The notes under the pieces: generated by a model
What the model was told of the DNA's origin: nothing
Seen by the model: the letters and a program-made list of their open reading frames with translations, nothing else
The model's database searches: none
Part shown: positions 17,376 through 27,116 of the stretch, piece by piece
Layout of the letters: the number at the start of each line of letters is the position of its first letter
Position numbering within the stretch: the stretch's first letter is position 1
Assembly (NCBI GenBank): GCA_008933615.1
Contig: WBUR01000019.1
Span: 1-64,000 of the forward strand
DNA from: a bacterium
GTDB taxonomy: Bacteria; CLD3; SB21
Reading direction: 5' to 3'
DNA: 64,000 bases
Program-made: the position numbers and the translations under genes

Positions 17376-19059
17376 AGCTGATGCAGAAACTACTGCGGCA
17401 AAACGCTCGCCAACAAGGTACTCCGCGCGTGAGACAGAGTTTTCGGAGGAGTATTTTATAAAGTTCCGTGATTTGATTCGGACGAAAAGCGGTATTTTTT
17501 TTGCTGACCGTAAAAGATCTGATTTGAAAGCGGGGGTTTTGAAGGCTTTTCACTATTCGGGCATGAAAAATCTGAGCGAGTATTTTGACCTCTTATCCGT
17601 TGAAAAATCGAATTCACCTGCTTTCAAAATGCTGGTTTCATTTCTGACTATCGGAGAGACTTATTTTTTTCGGCATTTTGACGTTATCGAAAGAGAGGTT
17701 TTGCCAAACCTTATCAAGTCGCATCAACACGATAAGACATTGCGTATATGGAGCGCAGGCTGCTCTACAGGGGAGGAGCCGTTCACAGCGGCGATGGTTC
17801 TGAATCACCTGTTGCCTGATATAAGGGAATGGAACATCAGTATTATCGGAACCGATATTAATATTAATTCACTGCAATATGCTAAAGACGCCGTGTATAG
17901 GCCGTGGTCATTGCGATCAATTAGTGATTTCTATAAGAATAATTTTTTTACAAAAAAAGACGGCTTGTATTACCTTGATGATCGGGTAAGGTCGCTTGTT
18001 AATTTTGATTATTTGAATTTAGTAGACGACGCATATCCATTATCTGAAAATTTCACGAAGGACCTTGATCTTATTTTTTGTAGAAACGTTACGATCTATT
18101 TTGAGATGGAAACGACGATTAAAGCCGTTCATAAGTTTTATGAATGTTTGAAGGAGAAAGGGTATCTGGCCGTGGGGCATGCGGAACCCAGTAGTTTAAT
18201 TTATGATAACTACGTGTCCGAGATTTATCCGGATGCAGTTATTTATCGACGTGATACGGCTCTGAAAAAAGAACAACAATATAAGACCGGTATACGAATT
18301 CGACGGGATATATTCAAAGACTATAGCGACCAGCAAACGATTGCCTCCTCTGCGAAAACGGCTGTTCCTGATTTATCTGGATTGCAGAAACAGATCGAAA
18401 AACTTGAGATTCACAGATCGTCTCCAAAAAAGGAACAACCCGTTTCACAAAGAAGTGAAGTTCGTGAAAAACTGACTCAGCGCAGTGAGCAAATAGAAAC
18501 CAATAGGGTACAGAGCACGCCTGAAAAAACGGCCGCTCAATCTGAAGTTGAACGGCGCGCTCAGCTTAACGAATCGGATCTTTTCTCTAAGGGAGTAGAA
18601 CTTTTTCAACAAAATGATTTTAACGCCGCCGAAAAGTCTTTTATAGAGCTGGTGGAGCGATATCCTAAAAATGCACGCGCTTTATATATGGTGGCTCATA
18701 TTAAGGCTAACAAAGATCTTGTAGAAGATGCAAAACTATTTTGCCAGAAAGCAATTGAAAACGATTCTCTGCTTATCGAAGCATACTATCTTTTAGGCCT
18801 GATATATAAAGAAGAGAATGCGTTTGACCAATCCATCCGACTTTTAAAAAAGACGATCTATATTGATCCAAATTTTGCCATCGGTTATTATGATTTGGCT
18901 GTTAACTATTTTAAACTAGGTGACAATGTCCAAGGTCACAAATATCTAAAACAGACAGATAGAATATTAAAAACCTGTAATGACGATGATCGCATCGGGC
19001 TGCTGGATGATCTGACTGCGCGCGAACTTGGCATGATGGTCAAAATGTGGGATAACTAA
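17368..19059 (+). CDS. cheR: CheR methyltransferase with C-terminal TPR repeats
   Basis: A 563-residue protein. The CheR N-terminal helical domain covers about residues 30-85 (FRDLIRTKSGIFFADRKR), and the SAM-binding methyltransferase about 95-300 (RIWSAGCSTGEEPFTAAM, then LDLIFCRNVTIYFE). A low-complexity linker rich in Gln, Ser and Glu leads to TPR repeats from about 400 (FSKGVELFQQNDFNAAEKSF). CheR methylates receptor glutamates. TPR-tailed CheR proteins are known from chemosensory systems of non-enteric bacteria, where the tail is thought to bind partners. Confidence 0.95.
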   Translation: MHRADAETTAAKRSPTRYSARETEFSEEYFIKFRDLIRTKSGIFFADRKRSDLKAGVLKAFHYSGMKNLSEYFDLLSVEKSNSPAFKMLVSFLTIGETYFFRHFDVIEREVLPNLIKSHQHDKTLRIWSAGCSTGEEPFTAAMVLNHLLPDIREWNISIIGTDININSLQYAKDAVYRPWSLRSISDFYKNNFFTKKDGLYYLDDRVRSLVNFDYLNLVDDAYPLSENFTKDLDLIFCRNVTIYFEMETTIKAVHKFYECLKEKGYLAVGHAEPSSLIYDNYVSEIYPDAVIYRRDTALKKEQQYKTGIRIRRDIFKDYSDQQTIASSAKTAVPDLSGLQKQIEKLEIHRSSPKKEQPVSQRSEVREKLTQRSEQIETNRVQSTPEKTAAQSEVERRAQLNESDLFSKGVELFQQNDFNAAEKSFIELVERYPKNARALYMVAHIKANKDLVEDAKLFCQKAIENDSLLIEAYYLLGLIYKEENAFDQSIRLLKKTIYIDPNFAIGYYDLAVNYFKLGDNVQGHKYLKQTDRILKTCNDDDRIGLLDDLTARELGMMVKMWDN

Positions 19060-19075
19060 CGAGTAAGGGATATAT

Positions 19076-19684
19076 ATGAGCCATAACCAAAACATGCATA
19101 CGGACGAAGTATTTGATGAAGTGCATAAACTGATTTCCAGTTTATTGACAAGGGAAATCACGCCTGAACAACAGGAAAAGGTTTTACTCGAAAGAGCCGT
19201 AAAGTTAAAAAAGGTTGAAAAAGTAGAAGATACCGGTGAAAAAATGGATGTGGTCATTTTTCAGCTGGGTAGTGACTTGTTTGCGCTCGAGGCCCAATAT
19301 ATTCACGAAATACGTCAGATCGGCGAGATTACCCCGGTTCCGTGTACACCTGATTTTGTTCTCGGAATAACCAGTGTAAGGGGTTCAATCTACTCGGCGC
19401 TTGATATTCGAAAGTCGTTCAGCGCAGACGAGAAAGTTGTATCACCGGAAAGTATGTTCATTCTAACAATTTGGAACAAGATTGAGGTGTGTTTGCTCGT
19501 TGATTCTGTGTTGGAAAAAAGAGGCATCCCGAAACGTGACATTAAACCCATTGTGACAGGTTCCAAGAATGCAAATCTAAATTATGTTATTGGTTTCGTT
19601 TTATTAAACGAAAAAATGGTCACGCTGATAGATTGGAACGGGTTTATAGCGCACGCAAATATTGTTGTTAATGAAGAAGTATAA
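19076..19684 (+). CDS. CheW-domain protein with N-terminal extension (second copy)
   Basis: A 202-residue protein: the CheW domain begins near residue 57 (MDVVIFQLGSDLFALEAQYI) and includes FVLGITSVRGSIYSALDI and FVLLNEKMVTLIDW. The preceding 55 residues are charged and helical (LLTREITPEQQEKVLLERAV) and have no counterpart in the first CheW. Two different CheW proteins suggest distinct coupling to the two receptors in this operon or to another array. It follows cheR after 16 bases. Confidence 0.9.
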   Translation: MSHNQNMHTDEVFDEVHKLISSLLTREITPEQQEKVLLERAVKLKKVEKVEDTGEKMDVVIFQLGSDLFALEAQYIHEIRQIGEITPVPCTPDFVLGITSVRGSIYSALDIRKSFSADEKVVSPESMFILTIWNKIEVCLLVDSVLEKRGIPKRDIKPIVTGSKNANLNYVIGFVLLNEKMVTLIDWNGFIAHANIVVNEEV

Positions 19685-19715
19685 ATATTTAACTTATAGC
19701 TGATGGAGTTTAGAT

Positions 19716-20987
19716 ATGTTTGATCAACAGATTCTTTGGTTTTTTCTCGGATTAACGGGCGCAACGCTAATTTCAATTGCGTTTTCATTTAGATTGTCAA
19801 AGCGACGATTCTATAAAAATATTACTATCGCTATCGTTGTGATTGCAGCCGGGGATGCTTTTTTTGGTTTCTTGCTTGGCAAGTTCAGCAGCAATATGTT
19901 GGCTTGGGCCGTAGTTTTTGTTGCAGGATTTGTTTATTCCTTTATTGGAGTTTATATCATTGCAAAGAACTTAGTCTTGCCGCTTGATAAAATGGTACAC
20001 TACTACAAAAAAAGCGTTTCAGAAGGTGATTATTCCCAAAAACTCGAAATTGATCCAAAAAGCCCTCTCTTTGATGTATTCGAGATAGTAAATAATCTGA
20101 TTAAATATATTGAAGCTTTGAAAGATAAGATTCAAGATACTGTTTCAAAATTGTCTACGCTCGTAACGGAACTTACAGCAACTATGGATCAGCAAGTGCA
20201 TGGGATGAATGAACAATCCACTGCGCTCAATCAGACAACAACAACGACTCAAGAACTTGCCGCTACATCCCATCAGACTACCGAGAAGGCTCAGTTTGTT
20301 GTTGAAGCAACGGAGAAGAGCATGGAAGTAACCGGCAAAGGCAAGAATGCGGTAGACGGCACGATTGATGAAATGAACGAAATCCGCCGTAAAGTTGAGC
20401 GTATTGCAGAACAAATTCTAGATTTGAGTGAAAAAACACAGCAAATCGGTATCATTACCACTACGGTTAATGATATTGCGGAACAAACGAATATGCTTGC
20501 CCTGAATGCCGCTATCGAAGCAAGCAAGGCGGGAGAGTTCGGTAAAGGTTTTGGTGTAGTTGCATTCGAAGTTCGCAAATTGGCGGAAAAAAGCAAAGAA
20601 GCCTCGCTGCGAATTCGTGATCTCATTACGCAAATTCAAAATGCAACCAATTCCACCGTAATGGCCACTGAAGAAGGCTCTAAACGCGTCGATATCGGCG
20701 TGGAGAAAATACGTGAAGCCGGCCGGCTCATGGATGAAAGTATGCAAAGTCTTGAGGAAAATGTAGGTTATGCGCAACAAATCCTCGTTGGAAGTAAACA
20801 GCAAACCATCGGTATTGAACAAATTACATTGGCTATGGCTAATATCAATGAGGTGGTGAAACAGGTTGCAACCGGCACGCATCAAACTCAAAATGCCGTT
20901 GATTCGGTACTTACTTTGACCAAAGATCTTGACGAAATTGTTGAAACACAGTTGAATGGGAATGGAAACGGGAATAAACGGTCTTAG
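19716..20987 (+). CDS. Chemoreceptor without periplasmic sensor domain
   Basis: A 423-residue receptor. The N-terminal 90 residues contain about three closely spaced hydrophobic segments (FFLGLTGATLISIAF, ITIAIVVIAAGDAFFGFLL, LAWAVVFVAGFVYSFIGVYI) with no sizeable external loop, then a HAMP-like stretch and the coiled-coil signalling domain. The tip VNDIAEQTNMLALNAAIEAS is canonical. Because no ligand domain is seen, it may sense through the membrane or respond to partner proteins. It sits between the second CheW and cheA. Confidence 0.92.
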   Translation: MFDQQILWFFLGLTGATLISIAFSFRLSKRRFYKNITIAIVVIAAGDAFFGFLLGKFSSNMLAWAVVFVAGFVYSFIGVYIIAKNLVLPLDKMVHYYKKSVSEGDYSQKLEIDPKSPLFDVFEIVNNLIKYIEALKDKIQDTVSKLSTLVTELTATMDQQVHGMNEQSTALNQTTTTTQELAATSHQTTEKAQFVVEATEKSMEVTGKGKNAVDGTIDEMNEIRRKVERIAEQILDLSEKTQQIGIITTTVNDIAEQTNMLALNAAIEASKAGEFGKGFGVVAFEVRKLAEKSKEASLRIRDLITQIQNATNSTVMATEEGSKRVDIGVEKIREAGRLMDESMQSLEENVGYAQQILVGSKQQTIGIEQITLAMANINEVVKQVATGTHQTQNAVDSVLTLTKDLDEIVETQLNGNGNGNKRS

Positions 20988-21021
20988 GTTTTAGGTTTTA
21001 ACGCCACATAACAAAAATTAT

Positions 21022-23493
21022 ATGGAACTTTCGAAAGAAGAATTAAAAGAAATGATGTCCATTTTTAAGGTGGAAAGCGAAGAACACCTTAAGAATCTGA
21101 ACAAAGGACTTCTCAAATTAGAGGAGTCACCCACATCGAAAGAATTGCTGGATGAGCTTTTCAGAACGGCGCACAGTATCAAAGGCTCTGCGCGGATGAT
21201 GGGATTCAGCAAGATAGAAGCAGTATCTCACAAGATTGAAGATATTTTCGGCCTGCTCCGAAAGGGAAAAACATCGTTAACTCCAGAGGATTTTGATCTG
21301 GTTTATGAAGGCGTCGATCTGATTTCACAGATCATAGAAAAGATTTCTTCCGAAGGAACCGACGACGCCATAGATGTCAATACCCTAAACAAACGCCTCG
21401 AAAAATTGGTGCAGGCTAAGAATGCGGATTCTGAACAAGGAAAATCGAAAAAGTCCAAGTCAGCCCCGGCCACCACGAAAGCCGAAATAGAGGAAGAGCC
21501 GATTACCGATATTGAGTTGACCGAAGATGAAATGGTGCCGAGATCAGAACAATTTCAATCGGCACTCGATCCTAATGCGACAGAGATCTTTGTAGAAAAA
21601 TCGGATGGAACCGGAAAAAATTTAGGCAGCGATGATGCCTTCATCCGGGTTCCCACCCGGAGGTTGGATGATCTGATGAATCAGGTCAGCGAACTTATCA
21701 CTACGCGGATCAAGTCACAGCAGCGTTTGTCGGATATTCGTAAAATATTAGATTTTTGCGAAGAGTGGGGGCAGCAGTATGAAAGGGTGAAACAAATTGT
21801 TGACAAGACGGGAAACCGGTTATCAACTGAACATGAAACGGGCCCCGGAAATGGTAAAATGGCAAGGATCAGCAAGGAGCTTATCAGCCATACGGATTTA
21901 CGCTATTTGATCAATTCATTTAATAATTCATTTGATAAAATCGCAAAATTGATAGAATTCATAAATGATTTGCATGATAAGCATAGCGAAGAAAACCTAA
22001 GAACAGCCGTTATTACCGGCGATATTCAGGATAATCTGAGGATCATCCGTCTGCTTCCGATTTCCACTATTTTTGATTTATATCCCCGCATGATTCGTGA
22101 TATTGCAAAACTTCAGAGCAAAAAAATAAAATTTGAAGTGTTTGGCGCAGAAACACGCGTTGATAAAAAAATATTGGAGGAATTAAAAGATCCGCTTATT
22201 CATTTGCTTCGAAATGCAATTGATCACGGCGTGGAGTTGCCGGCAGAGCGTGAATTGTCAGGAAAACCTCCGGAAGGGCAAATCTCCATTCGAGCCAGCT
22301 ATGCCGGCAATATGGTTCAGATCGAGATTTCTGATGACGGCAAGGGAATTGATACTGAAAGGATTCTGCAAATTGCCATAAAAAAAGGGTATATAAAGCA
22401 AGATCAGGCATCCGAAGTTACAAGGAACGACCTGATCAGCCTGATCTTTCATTCCGGATTCTCTACCGCAAAAATTATTACGGATCTGTCGGGACGCGGC
22501 GTTGGTTTAGATGTTGTAAAATCCAATATTGAGAAGATCAAAGGTACGATCGAAACGGAGTCGGAAAAGGGCAAAGGATCAAAATTTATTATTAAAATAC
22601 CCTTAACGCTTTCTACGACGCATGCCCTCATTGTGGATATCGGAGGCGATCAGTACTCCTTGCCGATCGATTATATTGAACGAACGGTACGACTGACTGA
22701 AGAAGAGTTGTGGACCGGAGGAGCCAATCCGTTTGTGATGGTTGACGGTTACCCGGTGCCTTTATTTAAGCTTGAAGACGTACTAAGCAATCCAAGACAA
22801 CGGTTAAAAAGCCGCGGTTTGTTAAAGACGGGCGCAGTTCAGAAAATAGGTCAGCATATCAATACCATCGAGACCAACAAATTTCCCGCCGTTATTTTCA
22901 ATGCGTCCGGCCGTCGCGCGGCTTTTCTCGTGGACAAATTGTTGGATGAGCAGGAAGTCGTAGTGAAAAGCCTTGGCAATCAATTGAAGCGCGTAAGAAA
23001 TGTAGCAGGTTCCACTATACTTGGCGACGGTAGAATCTCTATCATTTTAGATCCGAATGACCTCGTCAAATCTGTACAAGGTTCCGGCGGGAAGTTTGTT
23101 TTCAAAGAACGACGCAGAAAAGATCTGGCCAAAAAAAAAATACTCGTTGTAGATGACTCCATCACTACGCGAACGCTTGAAAAAAACATTTTGGAATCCG
23201 CAGGTTACAATGTTGTCATTGCGACCAATGGCCAGGAGGGCTACCAGAAATTGCATGAAGCGGTGTATGACGTTGTTGTAAGCGACATCGAAATGCCCTT
23301 AATGAATGGATTTGAGTTTGCCGAAAAAGTTCGAAAAGAATCTAAATTTCCGGATATTCCCTTTATCCTCTGTACATCCTTGGAATCGGATAAAGACAAG
23401 CGCAGGGGAATCGAGGTTGGGGCAAATGCTTATATTATAAAGGGGAGTTTTGATCAATCCAATCTGCTTGAGACCATAGAAAAATTACTCTAA
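21022..23493 (+). CDS. cheA: CheA hybrid histidine kinase with C-terminal receiver
   Basis: An 823-residue protein. Domain order: Hpt/P1 at about 1-110 with the phospho-acceptor His51 in FRTAHSIKGSARMMGF; an acidic, proline-containing linker; dimerisation; HATPase at about 390-530 (HLLRNAIDHGVE, DDGKGID, GRGVGLDVV); a CheW-like domain (THALIVDIGGDQYSLPIDYI); and a receiver at about 700-823 with the phospho-acceptor Asp in VVSDIEMPLMNG. Built-in receivers are common in chemosensory systems that control pili, exopolysaccharide or development as well as flagella. There is no separate CheY gene in the operon. Confidence 0.96.
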   Translation: MELSKEELKEMMSIFKVESEEHLKNLNKGLLKLEESPTSKELLDELFRTAHSIKGSARMMGFSKIEAVSHKIEDIFGLLRKGKTSLTPEDFDLVYEGVDLISQIIEKISSEGTDDAIDVNTLNKRLEKLVQAKNADSEQGKSKKSKSAPATTKAEIEEEPITDIELTEDEMVPRSEQFQSALDPNATEIFVEKSDGTGKNLGSDDAFIRVPTRRLDDLMNQVSELITTRIKSQQRLSDIRKILDFCEEWGQQYERVKQIVDKTGNRLSTEHETGPGNGKMARISKELISHTDLRYLINSFNNSFDKIAKLIEFINDLHDKHSEENLRTAVITGDIQDNLRIIRLLPISTIFDLYPRMIRDIAKLQSKKIKFEVFGAETRVDKKILEELKDPLIHLLRNAIDHGVELPAERELSGKPPEGQISIRASYAGNMVQIEISDDGKGIDTERILQIAIKKGYIKQDQASEVTRNDLISLIFHSGFSTAKIITDLSGRGVGLDVVKSNIEKIKGTIETESEKGKGSKFIIKIPLTLSTTHALIVDIGGDQYSLPIDYIERTVRLTEEELWTGGANPFVMVDGYPVPLFKLEDVLSNPRQRLKSRGLLKTGAVQKIGQHINTIETNKFPAVIFNASGRRAAFLVDKLLDEQEVVVKSLGNQLKRVRNVAGSTILGDGRISIILDPNDLVKSVQGSGGKFVFKERRRKDLAKKKILVVDDSITTRTLEKNILESAGYNVVIATNGQEGYQKLHEAVYDVVVSDIEMPLMNGFEFAEKVRKESKFPDIPFILCTSLESDKDKRRGIEVGANAYIIKGSFDQSNLLETIEKLL

Positions 23494-23500
23494 CTAAATT

Positions 23501-24658
23501 ATGATTAAAATACTAATAGCTGAAGATTCGCCAACCGTAACGATGATTCTTCAGAAAATATTTGCTGCTGATGATGAATGCCAGGTGATCGGTACGGCTA
23601 AAAACGGCAAAGAAGCGATTGACAAAGTGAAGCTACTGCGTCCGGATATTGTTACAATGGATATTCGTATGCCGGTTATGGACGGCTTCGAAGCAACGAA
23701 ACAAATAATGACATCTCATCCCACACCAATTCTCGTGATTAGTGCTTCGGTAGGTAAGGACGACCTGAATATTGCTTTTAATGCGATACGAGCCGGTGCT
23801 TTAGATATTGTTGAAAAGCCCAAGGGTAATCTTGCCATGGATTATGAATACATAGGCAGAGACCTTATCAAGAAAGTAAAAATTCTCTCCGGCGTTAAAG
23901 TATTTCACCACGTGTCGGGAAAAGCAATTAGTGCGCGAGCTGATTCCAAACAGGCATCGAGCGGCGATATGCCGCTGACGCCCGCATCAAATAAATTTGG
24001 AATAAAAACGCCTTCTACGAGAGAATTGCTGGCTGCCGATAAGCGTTTGTATCCTAAAGCAAAGACCAGTTCAAAGCCTCCGGAGGTTGTAGCCATTGCT
24101 TCTTCCACAGGCGGGCCTTCAGCCCTTCTGAAGATCTTAAAAAATTTGCCTGATACTTTTCAGATCCCGATTGTTATCGTACAACATATCTGTGAAGGAT
24201 TTGGCCAGGGTTTTGTAGACTGGCTTAACAAGGAGTGTAATTTGACTGTTAAAACTGCTGAACGCGGTGAAGTCCTAACCCAAGGAAATATTTATGTTGC
24301 TCCAGACGGGTTCCATCTATTGATCGATCCAGGAAAAGTGGTGCGCCTGAGTAAATCAATGCCTATCAATGGCCTACGACCATGTGCGACATTAATGATG
24401 GAAACTGCAGCGAAAGTTTACGGCGGTGCGACTATTGGCGTTATTTTGACCGGCATGGGGCGTGATGGTGCCGACGGTATGAAAGCTATCAAAGATGCCG
24501 GCGGTCTCACTATTGCGCAAAGTCCGGAAACCTGTGTTGTTTTTGGCATGCCAAAGGAAGCAATCGAATTAGGAGTTGTTGACAAGATTCTCCCGATCGA
24601 GCGCATAGCAAACGATCTGGAATATGTAACTAAGCTGAATGAAATTGAAAACGCATAA
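23501..24658 (+). CDS. cheB: CheB protein-glutamate methylesterase
   Basis: A 385-residue response regulator: receiver at about 1-120 (LIAEDSPTV, phospho-acceptor Asp in VTMDIRMPVMDG), a linker of about 70 residues, and the methylesterase domain with its catalytic triad in ASSTGGPSALL (Ser), VIVQHICEGFG (His) and GMGRDGADGM (Asp). It removes methyl groups from receptors, opposing CheR. It starts seven bases after cheA. The linker is longer than usual. Confidence 0.96.
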   Translation: MIKILIAEDSPTVTMILQKIFAADDECQVIGTAKNGKEAIDKVKLLRPDIVTMDIRMPVMDGFEATKQIMTSHPTPILVISASVGKDDLNIAFNAIRAGALDIVEKPKGNLAMDYEYIGRDLIKKVKILSGVKVFHHVSGKAISARADSKQASSGDMPLTPASNKFGIKTPSTRELLAADKRLYPKAKTSSKPPEVVAIASSTGGPSALLKILKNLPDTFQIPIVIVQHICEGFGQGFVDWLNKECNLTVKTAERGEVLTQGNIYVAPDGFHLLIDPGKVVRLSKSMPINGLRPCATLMMETAAKVYGGATIGVILTGMGRDGADGMKAIKDAGGLTIAQSPETCVVFGMPKEAIELGVVDKILPIERIANDLEYVTKLNEIENA

Positions 24659-24674
24659 CTAACCGGGCAGTATT

Positions 24675-26360
24675 GTGGCAAAAGAAAAGATATTAGTGGT
24701 CGATGACAGCGCAACGCAACTCATAATGTATAAGATGGCGCTAACCAAAGCCGGTTATCTTGTCATCAGCGCAAAAAACGGAGTAGAGGGCGTTCATCTG
24801 GTTGAAACTGAAAATCCCGACTTGATCGTAAGCGATATTATCATGCCGGAACTCAATGGATATCAATTCTGCCGCCTTGTCAAAGATGACCCTTCACGCG
24901 GCCACATTCCTATAATATTGTTAACCAGCCTTGGGCAGCAACAAGACCGTTTTTGGGGCATTGAAGCTGGAGCTAACAGCTTCGTTACTAAGTCTACGGA
25001 TACCGCAGAGTTGCTTGCCGAAGTAGACAGGCTTATCAAGAGCTTTGTCAAACCGCAGATGATTGATTATTCAGAACGAGAAGAGGATAAATACGCTGTC
25101 AGCTCTCCTGAAGGCGCGGAAGAAAGCGTTAAGACTAAGATCAATAGGATTCTTGAACGCCTGCTGTATGAATCTACCGTTTCAAATCGGATGAGGGAAT
25201 TGTCCCGCTATGCATATAATCGATCCGAGATGATGAAAAAGGCTTTTGAATTATTTCATCAGATAGTAGAGTATCATGTGTCCATTATTACTCTTTTTGT
25301 CAAAGAGGATGTGCATTTTACGATCGACATTCAAAAACCGGTCACGGACGGATTTGTAGAAAAGTGCATGGAGACGGCGCTGGAACAGGATTTTAATCCT
25401 GAAAAAATTCGCCTGGGTATGGCCAAAAATGTGCGTAAGGAAGTTCTGCAGGAAGAGTTGGTGAAAGAAGATGGCACAGCCGATATACAATCGACTCTGA
25501 TCATACCGCTGCAGGATGATGAGGAGGCCGTTGGATCTATTGCCGTATTTACATCGGATACCTTTGCATATAATAAGGACATTCACAAACTTGTTCAGCT
25601 CATCGCGCGGGAGCTCCTGCTCACTATAAAATATATCAGGAAATTGGAAGAGATCGAGAGGATGAAAACTAATTTTACTTCAACGATCGTGAATGATCTG
25701 CGCGGCCCGATCATTGCTAACCAAAGTTTTGTGGAGGCACTTTATCATGAATACGTTGATCCGGTCACAGAAGATCAGAAAGAAATTCTTGGAAATATTC
25801 TTGGAAATAACAAAAAACTACTCAGTTTTATTAATGATATCCTTGATATTTCAAGGATCGAATCAGGTACCCTGGAAGTCTTTGTCGAGAATAATACCGT
25901 CAAAACGGTATTAGATGAAGCTGTCAAAAACATGTCAATTCTGGCCGAGCAAAAAGAAATTATGTTGAATAATGAAATTGAAGATGAGACTCTCAAGGCG
26001 GTGTTTGATGCAGAAAAAATTATTCAAGTCATGAATAACCTTATTTCTAATGGAATCAAATTTACTTCAAATGGGGGAAGTGTTTCGATCGGAGTTCAGG
26101 CTGACTCAGGCAACCCGCTTCGGTTTTACGTTCGAGATACGGGCATTGGTATTCCGGAAGATGAATTACCGTTTATATTTGAAAAATATAAACGGGGCAG
26201 CGGCGTTTTTTCAAGTGACGAGCATGCCGCGGGCGGCGGTGTTGGGCTGGGACTGGCTATATGTAAGTCCATTGTTGAAGCGCACAAAGGCAAAATTTGG
26301 GTAGAAAGTAAAGTAGGAGAGGGCTCGGTAGTGTATTTTACCGTTCAGGCGGAGAAATAG
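24675..26360 (+). CDS. Receiver/GAF-like/HATPase protein with missing H-box histidine
   Basis: A 561-residue protein starting at GTG 24675. The receiver at about 1-125 is intact (VVDDSATQ, Asp in IVSDIIMPELNG). A middle region of about 200 residues looks GAF-like (STLIIPLQDDEEAVGSIAVF). The dimerisation segment reads FTSTIVNDLRGPI, where kinases have SHELRTP: the acceptor position is Asn340 instead of His. The ATPase domain keeps its N box (NNLISNGIKF), DTGIGIPEDE and GVGLGLAICKSI. It may therefore bind ATP without autophosphorylating at this site, acting as an allosteric or phosphatase-like component. It is 16 bases after cheB. Confidence 0.88.
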   Translation: MAKEKILVVDDSATQLIMYKMALTKAGYLVISAKNGVEGVHLVETENPDLIVSDIIMPELNGYQFCRLVKDDPSRGHIPIILLTSLGQQQDRFWGIEAGANSFVTKSTDTAELLAEVDRLIKSFVKPQMIDYSEREEDKYAVSSPEGAEESVKTKINRILERLLYESTVSNRMRELSRYAYNRSEMMKKAFELFHQIVEYHVSIITLFVKEDVHFTIDIQKPVTDGFVEKCMETALEQDFNPEKIRLGMAKNVRKEVLQEELVKEDGTADIQSTLIIPLQDDEEAVGSIAVFTSDTFAYNKDIHKLVQLIARELLLTIKYIRKLEEIERMKTNFTSTIVNDLRGPIIANQSFVEALYHEYVDPVTEDQKEILGNILGNNKKLLSFINDILDISRIESGTLEVFVENNTVKTVLDEAVKNMSILAEQKEIMLNNEIEDETLKAVFDAEKIIQVMNNLISNGIKFTSNGGSVSIGVQADSGNPLRFYVRDTGIGIPEDELPFIFEKYKRGSGVFSSDEHAAGGGVGLGLAICKSIVEAHKGKIWVESKVGEGSVVYFTVQAEK

Positions 26361-27116
26361 ATGGATTTTTTTCAAAATGAAATAGAAGAAGAAATCAAAT
26401 TATCCGATGATGAACGATCGAGGATTCTATCGTTTCTTGCTAAGCTAGTACAGGAAAATTCAAATCAGGGTATAAGCATTGTTGCGTTAAAAAACGCAAA
26501 GATCACAAAGCCGGTTCTCGTGCAACTTGCTAAAGAGGGAGTATCAGATGCCGTCTCAGTCTTATCTGAGCTCAACCTGAGAGGAATTCTTGAAGAAGCG
26601 AAAAATCCGGATACAAAGGAAGAAATTGCCACCGAAATGCTGGCGCGGCTCGTGATTTGCAATGTGCCGGTCATACGACGGCGCGCCATTCATCTTCTGC
26701 TGAAGATTAATTCGGAAAAACTAATTGAAGTGCTTAACGATAAAGGGCTAACGCCTAATACGCGCAACGATATTTTTTCCGACGTGATCTCGGATGAAGA
26801 GACGTCGTTACGTATTATGCTTCGTCTTTTACGAAACACGGCAACGCCCCACGAAGTAAAAGAACGTATTATCACCAAAATAGCCCGAATTCGTAAAAAC
26901 ATCGAAGAAAATTCTTCACAGATCATTGATTGGAACCATCGCATTGAAGATCTTGAAAAACGCAAACGCATAAAATTTCACACCATTGAGAAGTATCATC
27001 GAGAGGTAATGGAGTCATTGGATGAATTTAAAACGATACCAAATTTTGTCATGGATCTGAAATTTGATGTTGAACTCGCCTTTGAGAACCTGAAAAATTC
27101 TGTAAAAGAGCAATGA
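26361..27116 (+). CDS. Unknown helical protein at end of chemosensory run
   Basis: A 251-residue cytoplasmic protein whose ATG follows the stop of the kinase-like gene without a gap. It is almost all alpha-helical by composition. Repeated hydrophobic/charged helices in residues about 40-165 (ARLVICNVPVIRRRAIHLLL, LRIMLRLLRNTATPHEVKER) suggest HEAT-like repeats, and the last 80 residues could form a coiled coil (IIDWNHRIEDLEKRKRIKF). I do not recognise a named family. Zero spacing suggests it works with the receiver/HATPase protein. Confidence 0.75.
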   Translation: MDFFQNEIEEEIKLSDDERSRILSFLAKLVQENSNQGISIVALKNAKITKPVLVQLAKEGVSDAVSVLSELNLRGILEEAKNPDTKEEIATEMLARLVICNVPVIRRRAIHLLLKINSEKLIEVLNDKGLTPNTRNDIFSDVISDEETSLRIMLRLLRNTATPHEVKERIITKIARIRKNIEENSSQIIDWNHRIEDLEKRKRIKFHTIEKYHREVMESLDEFKTIPNFVMDLKFDVELAFENLKNSVKEQ

